Below are positions 52,198 through 56,813 of a stretch of DNA of 56,813 bases, piece by piece. The DNA comes from Pseudomonadota bacterium (GTDB lineage: Bacteria > Pseudomonadota > Gammaproteobacteria > Steroidobacterales > Steroidobacteraceae). Location: assembly GCA_025355105.1 (NCBI GenBank), contig JANYAE010000069.1, positions 1-56,813 on the forward strand, in the 5' to 3' direction. The number at the start of each line of letters is the position of its first letter. Positions within the stretch are counted from its first letter, which is position 1. The notes under the pieces are model-generated. The model was not told the origin of the DNA, searched no databases, and saw only the letters and a list, made by a program, of their open reading frames with translations. A program made the translations under genes and the position numbers.

Positions 52198-53795
52198 TCG
52201 AAGCTCTCCGCGCGGATTTCAAGAACGGTGACCTGGCGCCGGGCGCCGAAGTCCTCGAGCGCCCGCTCGAGGCCGGCCACCGAGTCGATCAGGCGGTGGC
52301 CGTAGCCGTAGGCGCGGGCAAGGTCGGCGAACTCGGGCGGGCGCACATCCACGCCCTCCGGTTCGATGCCGACCGCGACCATCGAAGTCTTGATCTCACC
52401 GTAGCCGTGGTTGTTCCAGACGACGATCGCCGTCCACGCGTCGACGTCCCGCGGCACCGCTAGTTCGCCGAGCGAGAACTGGATGCCGCCGTCGCCGGTC
52501 AGGCAGACGACCGGCCGGTCAGGGGCGGCGAGGCCAGCACCGGTTGACGCCGGCAGCGCGTAGCCGAGCGTGCCGTAGCCGGTCGCGCTGTTGAACCACG
52601 ACCCCGGCCGCGCGGCGGCGAAGGCGAGGTTGCCGGCGTACACCGGCTGGGTGGAGTCGCCGACCAGGATCGCTTCCGGCAGCGTGTCACGGATCGTCTC
52701 GAGAAAGGCGATTTCGCGCCGGTAGGCCGGTGTCAGCGCGCCGAGCGCAGCGGTGCAGGCCGCCGCGGCCCGCGCGGCGCCGTGCGCCGGGCGCGCCGCG
52801 CCGAGGTCGTGCGCGAGCAGCGCCACGAGCGTCGCGCGCGCGTCACCGAGCAGCGCGAGCTCGGCGCGGACATTGCGCTTCATCTGCGCCGCGTCGAGGT
52901 CGATGCGGATCAGATGCGGCGGCTGCGGGAAGTCGCTCAGCGAGTACATGTCGTAGTCGGTCGGCCCGAACTCGGTGCCGACCGCGAGCACGGTGTCCGC
53001 GGCGGCGACCAGCGCGCGCACCGCCTCGAGCGACGGGCTCATCGGCACCGCGAGCGGGTGCCCCGGCGGCAGCAGGCCGCGGCCGTTGACGGTCATCACC
53101 ACCGGCGCACCGAGCGTCTCGGCGAGGCGCCGCAGCTCGGCGGCGGCGCCGAGCGCGCCGCCGCCGGCGAGGATCACCGGCGCCTTGGCCGCCGCCAGCC
53201 GCCTGGCGGCCGCGGCCACCGCGCCGGACTCGGCCGCGGGCCGCAGCGGCGCCCGCCCGGCGGTCGGTACCGGGAGGCCGGAGGCGTCCTCGGTGATCAC
53301 GTCGCGTGGGATCTCGATGTAGGACGGTCGCGGCCGGAGTCCGACGGCGCCCGCGAGCGCCAGATCGATCGCCTCCGGCAGCTGGTCGGGCGCGGTGATC
53401 CGCCGGCTCATGCCCGAGACGCGCGCCGCGACGCCGAGCTGGTCGGGCATCTCGTGCAGGAAGCCGCGGCCGCTGCCGAACTCGCCGCGGCGGTTCTCGC
53501 TGGCGATGACCACCAGCGGTATCGAGTCGCCGTAGGCCTGACCCATCGCGGTGATGATGTTGGTGAGGCCGGGCCCGGTGATGGTGAAGCAGATGCCCGG
53601 CCGGCCGGAGACCCGTGCATAGCCGTCGGCCATGAAGCCGAGGCCCTGCTCGTGCCGCGCGGCAACATGACGGATTTTCGAGGCCGCGAGGCCCCGGTAA
53701 AGCTCGAGGTTGTGCACGCCCGGAATGCCGAACACGTGTCCGACCCCGCGCGCCTCGAGTACCTCGATCAGGTACGCTCCGAGCGTCTTCTTCAT
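52194..53795 (-). CDS. aruI: Thiamine-diphosphate enzyme, 2-ketoarginine decarboxylase (AruI)-like
   Basis: The 533-residue ThDP enzyme has the N-terminal pyrimidine domain with the catalytic Glu in AARHEQGLGFMADGYARVSGRPG (E49), a central domain (APVILAGGGALGAAAELRRLAETLGAPVVMT) and the C-terminal ThDP motif beginning LTGDGGIQFSLGELAV and ending NNHGYGEIK. It belongs to the acetolactate-synthase-like family. FGIPGVHNLELYRGLA is typical of 5-guanidino-2-oxopentanoate decarboxylases. The product 4-guanidinobutyraldehyde would need an aldehyde dehydrogenase; one of PuuC/KauB type lies at 37.3 kb. ATG at 53795. Divergent from the BKACE gene, with an inverted repeat between them. Confidence 0.72.
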   Translation of the reverse strand: MKKTLGAYLIEVLEARGVGHVFGIPGVHNLELYRGLAASKIRHVAARHEQGLGFMADGYARVSGRPGICFTITGPGLTNIITAMGQAYGDSIPLVVIASENRRGEFGSGRGFLHEMPDQLGVAARVSGMSRRITAPDQLPEAIDLALAGAVGLRPRPSYIEIPRDVITEDASGLPVPTAGRAPLRPAAESGAVAAAARRLAAAKAPVILAGGGALGAAAELRRLAETLGAPVVMTVNGRGLLPPGHPLAVPMSPSLEAVRALVAAADTVLAVGTEFGPTDYDMYSLSDFPQPPHLIRIDLDAAQMKRNVRAELALLGDARATLVALLAHDLGAARPAHGAARAAAACTAALGALTPAYRREIAFLETIRDTLPEAILVGDSTQPVYAGNLAFAAARPGSWFNSATGYGTLGYALPASTGAGLAAPDRPVVCLTGDGGIQFSLGELAVPRDVDAWTAIVVWNNHGYGEIKTSMVAVGIEPEGVDVRPPEFADLARAYGYGHRLIDSVAGLERALEDFGARRQVTVLEIRAESFE

Positions 53796-53870
53796 GGCTT
53801 CACCCCCGTGAAGCGGCAGTATCCCACGCCGCCGGGCCCTCCGGCTCGGCCCCGGCGCGCGGTGGTGTAA

Positions 53871-53891
53871 ATATTATGGACGCGATAATAT
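53871..53891. promoter_or_regulatory. AT-rich 7-bp inverted repeat in a divergent promoter
   Basis: ATATTAT (53871-53877) and ATAATAT (53885-53891) are perfect inverted copies spaced by GGACGCG, in the 123-base gap between the AruI-like gene and the BKACE gene. The 14-base centre-to-centre distance is suited to a dimeric regulator acting on both operons. Confidence 0.5.
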
Positions 53892-53918
53892 GACGATCCG
53901 CGGCCCCGAGGGAGTCCC

Positions 53919-54818
53919 ATGAACAACGACGTGATGATCACCTGCGCCATCACCGGCGACGACACCAAGGTGACCAAAAGCCCGCACTGCGCGGTGACCC
54001 CGACCGAGATCGCGGCCGCCGCGATCGACGCCGCCAAGGCCGGCGCGGCGATCGTGCACATCCATGTCCGCGAGCCGGACAGCGGCGCGTTCAGCATGGA
54101 GACCAAGCACTATCGCGCGGTCGTCAAGGCGATCCGCGACAGCGGCACCGACGTGCTGGTCAACCTGACCTGCGGCATGGGCGGCTACATCGTCGTCGGC
54201 GAGAACGGCATCAAGGACACGCCGGCGCCGGGCAGCGACTTCTGCAGCCAGGAAGACCGCATGCGGCACGTGATCGACCTGTGCCACGAGGGCAAGTACC
54301 GCCCCGACATCTGCACGCTAGACTGCGGCAGCCTCAACTTCGGCGACGGCAACCGTGCCTACGTCTCGACGCCGAACTACCTGCGCCAAGGCGCCGCGAT
54401 CTGCAAGGACCTCGGCGTCAAGCCGGAGTTCGAGATCTTCGACACCGGCAACCTGTGGTTCGTGAAGCAGATGATCAAGGAAGGGCTGGTCGTGCCGCCG
54501 CCGCTGATTCAGCTGTGCATGGGCATCCCGTGGGGCATGCCGGCGGACGTCGGCCACCTGCTGGCGATGATCAACACGCTGCCGTCGGACGCGGTCTGGA
54601 CCTCGTTCGGCATCAGTCGCATGCAGATGCCGTGGGCCGCGCAGGCCGTGCTCGCCGGCGGTAACGTCCGCGTCGGGCTCGAGGACAACCTGTACCTCAG
54701 CAAGGGCGTGTACGCGAGCAATGCGCAGCTCGTCAGCAAGGCGCGCGGCATCGTCGAGGCGATGGGCGCCAGGATCATCGGCCCGGCCGAGGTCCGCGAG
54801 CGCCTGAAGCTCGGCTGA
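53919..54818 (+). CDS. cdhC: Beta-keto acid cleavage enzyme (BKACE, DUF849), dehydrocarnitine-cleavage candidate
   Basis: The 299-residue TIM-barrel protein has the zinc histidines H47 and H49 in IVHIHVREP, TCGMGGYIVVGENG, CTLDCGSLNFG and the distal Glu in VRVGLEDNLYLSKG. BKACE enzymes exchange a beta-keto acid with acetyl-CoA to give acetoacetate and a new acyl-CoA. In carnitine breakdown this turns 3-dehydrocarnitine into betainyl-CoA. The following thioesterase-like gene, nine bases away, supports that assignment over the lysine-fermentation enzyme Kce. ATG at 53919 follows GAGGGAG. No carnitine dehydrogenase was found in the window. Confidence 0.75.
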   Translation: MNNDVMITCAITGDDTKVTKSPHCAVTPTEIAAAAIDAAKAGAAIVHIHVREPDSGAFSMETKHYRAVVKAIRDSGTDVLVNLTCGMGGYIVVGENGIKDTPAPGSDFCSQEDRMRHVIDLCHEGKYRPDICTLDCGSLNFGDGNRAYVSTPNYLRQGAAICKDLGVKPEFEIFDTGNLWFVKQMIKEGLVVPPPLIQLCMGIPWGMPADVGHLLAMINTLPSDAVWTSFGISRMQMPWAAQAVLAGGNVRVGLEDNLYLSKGVYASNAQLVSKARGIVEAMGARIIGPAEVRERLKLG

Positions 54819-54826
54819 CGCGCGCC

Positions 54827-55303
54827 ATGGCCGGTACGATGATCTTGCGCTCGGCGATCCAGCCCGAGTGGATCGACTACAACGGGCACCTTCGCGACGC
54901 CTACTACGTCGTCGTGCTGAGCAGCGCGATCGACGCGCTGATGGAGCGCGTCGGCCTCGACGAGGCCTACCGCGCCCGGACGCGCAACACGCTGTACTCG
55001 CTCGAGATGCACATGCACTGGCTCGAGGAGGTCAAGGCCGCCGACACCCTCGAAATCGACGCCGTGGTGCTCGGCACCGACCACAAGCGCCTGCACATCG
55101 GCTGCGACGTGCGCGTCACGCGCCAGCCAAAGCCGGTCGCCACCGCCGAGTTCATGCTGCTGCACGTCCATCAGGGCGAGCCGCCGGGCGCAACGCCCTT
55201 TCCCACCGAGGTCCAGGCCGCGATCGAGCAGCTGCGCGTGACGGCCGACGGCAGCGCCTGGCCGGGCCCCCGCTCGCGCGAGCTCGCGCTCAAGAAGCGC
55301 TGA
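54827..55303 (+). CDS. cdhB: Hotdog-fold thioesterase, betainyl-CoA thioesterase (CdhB)-like
   Basis: The 158-residue hotdog protein reads PEWIDYNGHLRDAYYVVVLSSAIDALMERVGLDEAY, the active-site region of 4HBT-type thioesterases, with LYSLEMHMHWLEEVKAADTLEI and KRLHIGCDV beyond. Its motifs resemble what I recall of betainyl-CoA thioesterases, which release glycine betaine from betainyl-CoA after the BKACE step. It sits nine bases after that gene and immediately before the acyl-CoA synthetase (stop and ATG adjoin). A second ATG at 54839 could be the true start. Glycine betaine made here would feed the Rieske and MttB-type demethylases. Confidence 0.75.
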   Translation: MAGTMILRSAIQPEWIDYNGHLRDAYYVVVLSSAIDALMERVGLDEAYRARTRNTLYSLEMHMHWLEEVKAADTLEIDAVVLGTDHKRLHIGCDVRVTRQPKPVATAEFMLLHVHQGEPPGATPFPTEVQAAIEQLRVTADGSAWPGPRSRELALKKR

Positions 55304-56813
55304 ATGAGCCTCGGCTCGCTCGAGCGCCTGCTCGCGCCGCGTACCGTCGCGCTCGTCGGCGGCGCCTGGACCGACGCGGTGGCGGCCAGCGCACGCCGCA
55401 TCGGCTACACCGGCGAGACCTGGCGCATCCACCCGACCCGGCCGTCGGACGGCGACACCCACTACTACCGCTCGGTCGACGAACTGCCGGGCGCGCCGGA
55501 TGCCACCTTCCTCGCCGCGCCTGCGGCGGACGTGCCGGCGGTCGCCGCGGCACTCGCGCGCCGCGGCGCCGGCGGCTTCGTCTGCTTCGCCTCAGGCTTC
55601 GAGGAGCTCGGCACGCAGCGCGGCCGGGAACTGACCCAGGCGCTGCTCGCCGGCGCCGCTGCGCTGCCGTTCACCGGCCCGAACTGCTACGGCCTGATCA
55701 ACTTCTTCGACCGCGTCGCGTTGTGGCCGGACCAGGTGGTCGGCGGGCAGCCGGAGCGCGGCGTGGCGCTGCTCTGCCAGAGCGGCACGATCTCGCTGAC
55801 GATGACCTTCAACGGCCGCTCGCTGCCGATCGGCTACCTGATCTCGGTCGGCAACCAGGCGCGGCTCGCGGTCGAGGATCTGATCGAGGTGCTGAGCGAC
55901 GACCCGCGGGTGACGGCCTTCGGCCTCTACCTCGAGGGCGTCAAGGACGTCGCGCGCTTCGCGCGCGCGGTCGACAAGGCGCGCGCCGCGGGCAAGCCGA
56001 TCGCACTCCTCAAGGCCGGCCGCACGGCGGCCGCCGCGCAGACGGCCGCGACCCACACCGGCGCGCTGGCCGGCGCCGACCAGGTGTTCGACGCCTACTG
56101 CCGCCAGGCCGGGGTCGCGCGCTGCGACACGCTGGCGTCGCTGTGCGAGACGCTCAAGGTACTGCACCTCGGCGGCCCGCTGCCCGGCCGCCGGACGCTC
56201 GTCTTCGGGCACTCCGGCGGCGACATGGCGATGATCTCGGACGTCGCGCGCCACACGGCGCTCGAGTTCCCGCCGTTCAGCGCCGAGGCCGCGGCACGAC
56301 TGCGCGGCGTCGTCGGCGAGCGGGTCACGGTCGCCAATCCCTTCGACGTCCATACCTACTCCTGGTTCGACCGCGACGTGCTGCGGGCGACCTTCGACGC
56401 GGTGCTGCACGCCGGCTACGACGTCGCCGCCTACATGCTCGACTGCCCGCCGGACGACCGCGCGGACCCGTCGACCTTCATGATGCCGATCAACGAGTTC
56501 ATCGCCGCGAGCCAGGGGGCGCCGACGCGCGCCGCGCTGCTCGCGGCGCTGCCCGAGACGATCTTCGCTGCGCTGCGCGAGCGGTTGCTCGCGGGCGGCG
56601 TGATCCCGCTGCAAGGCCAGCGCGAGGCGCTCGAGGCGCTTGACCTCGCGGCGCAGGTAGGGCTGGCCTGGCAGGGGAACCCGGCCGTGGCACTGCGCAT
56701 ACCGCGCCGCGCCCCGCGCCACGCGACCAGCCTGGCCGAGAACGCCGGCAAGGCGGCGCTGGCGGCCTTCGGCGTGCCGGTGCCGGCCGCGCGCGCGGTC
56801 GCGCCGGCCGCCG
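55304..56813 (+). CDS. NDP-forming acyl-CoA synthetase (acetate-CoA ligase family), partial
   Basis: The frame starts at the ATG directly after the thioesterase stop (TGAATG) and stays open to the window edge, about 503 codons. It has the CoA-binding domain (LLAPRTVALVGG), the succinyl-CoA-ligase-like domains with TGPNCYGLINF, LLCQSGTISLTMT and LISVGNQARLAVEDLIEVLSDDP, and the phospho-histidine region TAATHTGALAGADQ. The last codons (LAENAGKAALAAFGVPVPAARAV) begin the ATP-grasp domain. These enzymes make acyl-CoA from acid, CoA and ATP. In this operon it could activate an acid released by carnitine-type catabolism. Confidence 0.88.
   Translation, partial: MSLGSLERLLAPRTVALVGGAWTDAVAASARRIGYTGETWRIHPTRPSDGDTHYYRSVDELPGAPDATFLAAPAADVPAVAAALARRGAGGFVCFASGFEELGTQRGRELTQALLAGAAALPFTGPNCYGLINFFDRVALWPDQVVGGQPERGVALLCQSGTISLTMTFNGRSLPIGYLISVGNQARLAVEDLIEVLSDDPRVTAFGLYLEGVKDVARFARAVDKARAAGKPIALLKAGRTAAAAQTAATHTGALAGADQVFDAYCRQAGVARCDTLASLCETLKVLHLGGPLPGRRTLVFGHSGGDMAMISDVARHTALEFPPFSAEAAARLRGVVGERVTVANPFDVHTYSWFDRDVLRATFDAVLHAGYDVAAYMLDCPPDDRADPSTFMMPINEFIAASQGAPTRAALLAALPETIFAALRERLLAGGVIPLQGQREALEALDLAAQVGLAWQGNPAVALRIPRRAPRHATSLAENAGKAALAAFGVPVPAARAVAPAA

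Noticed and set aside
54868..56643. Long plus-strand Arg/Ala-rich frame over the thioesterase and synthetase
   Set aside because: It overlaps two genes with clear families in other frames and has the composition of a shadow frame.

Overview
The window is a GC-rich chromosomal segment of a Gram-negative, aerobic bacterium. Two TonB-dependent outer-membrane receptors, Tat-like signal peptides, a TPR-sulfotransferase next to a receptor, and GCTAGAATCG-type -10 boxes point to a high-GC proteobacterium, perhaps a Steroidobacteraceae-like gammaproteobacterium or a sphingomonad-like lineage. The exact taxon cannot be settled from the sequence. No rRNA, tRNA, insertion sequence, phage gene or CRISPR array was seen. 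Almost every base belongs to a metabolic gene.

The main theme is uptake and stepwise dismantling of N-methylated, quaternary-ammonium-type compounds, with the released one-carbon units going to folate. 1-7.3 kb: a frameshifted dimethylglycine/sarcosine dehydrogenase-like gene, its XRE-cupin regulator, an exported M19 dipeptidase, a quinone-oxidoreductase-like gene, folD, and an MttB-type methyltransferase. 7.9-15.2 kb: TonB receptor, TPR-sulfotransferase, a second MttB-type methyltransferase and a translationally coupled PhnD-like binding protein. 15.2-22 kb (minus strand): a fatty acid desaturase, an Asp/Glu racemase-like gene, a D-cysteine desulfhydrase/cysteate lyase-like gene, and a complete four-gene OpuB/OsmF-type osmolyte ABC transporter. 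Divergent from the transporter is a secreted histidine-ammonia-lyase homologue that lacks the MIO-forming Ala-Ser-Gly, a hallmark I recall for ergothionase.

24-31.4 kb is a separate catabolic block: MFS transporter, aldehyde dehydrogenase, enolase-superfamily dehydratase and 2-oxoglutarate/Fe(II) oxygenase on the minus strand, then a divergent 3-hydroxyisobutyrate-dehydrogenase-like gene and a LysR regulator. 31.5-48.4 kb holds a GMC (choline-dehydrogenase-like) flavoenzyme, an HD-domain diiron-oxygenase-like protein, a PotB/PotC permease pair, and a TetR/BetI regulator fused to a degenerate Rieske oxygenase and cut by an in-frame TAG. An aldehyde dehydrogenase follows, then two intact Rieske oxygenases. 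Divergent from these is a tightly coupled operon of class-III aminotransferase, two paralogous FAD oxidoreductases, a GcvT-like aminomethyltransferase and a PotA-type ATPase.

48.5-56.8 kb: a second TonB receptor; AruH/AruI-like genes (arginine transaminase and 2-ketoarginine decarboxylase); and, divergent, a BKACE enzyme, a betainyl-CoA-thioesterase-like gene and an NDP-forming acyl-CoA synthetase that runs off the window. The BKACE/thioesterase pair fits conversion of dehydrocarnitine to glycine betaine. Substrates are inferred from families and neighbours. The most unusual items are the TetR-dead-Rieske fusion, the MIO-less exported lyase beside an osmolyte transporter, and the HD-domain oxygenase candidate.
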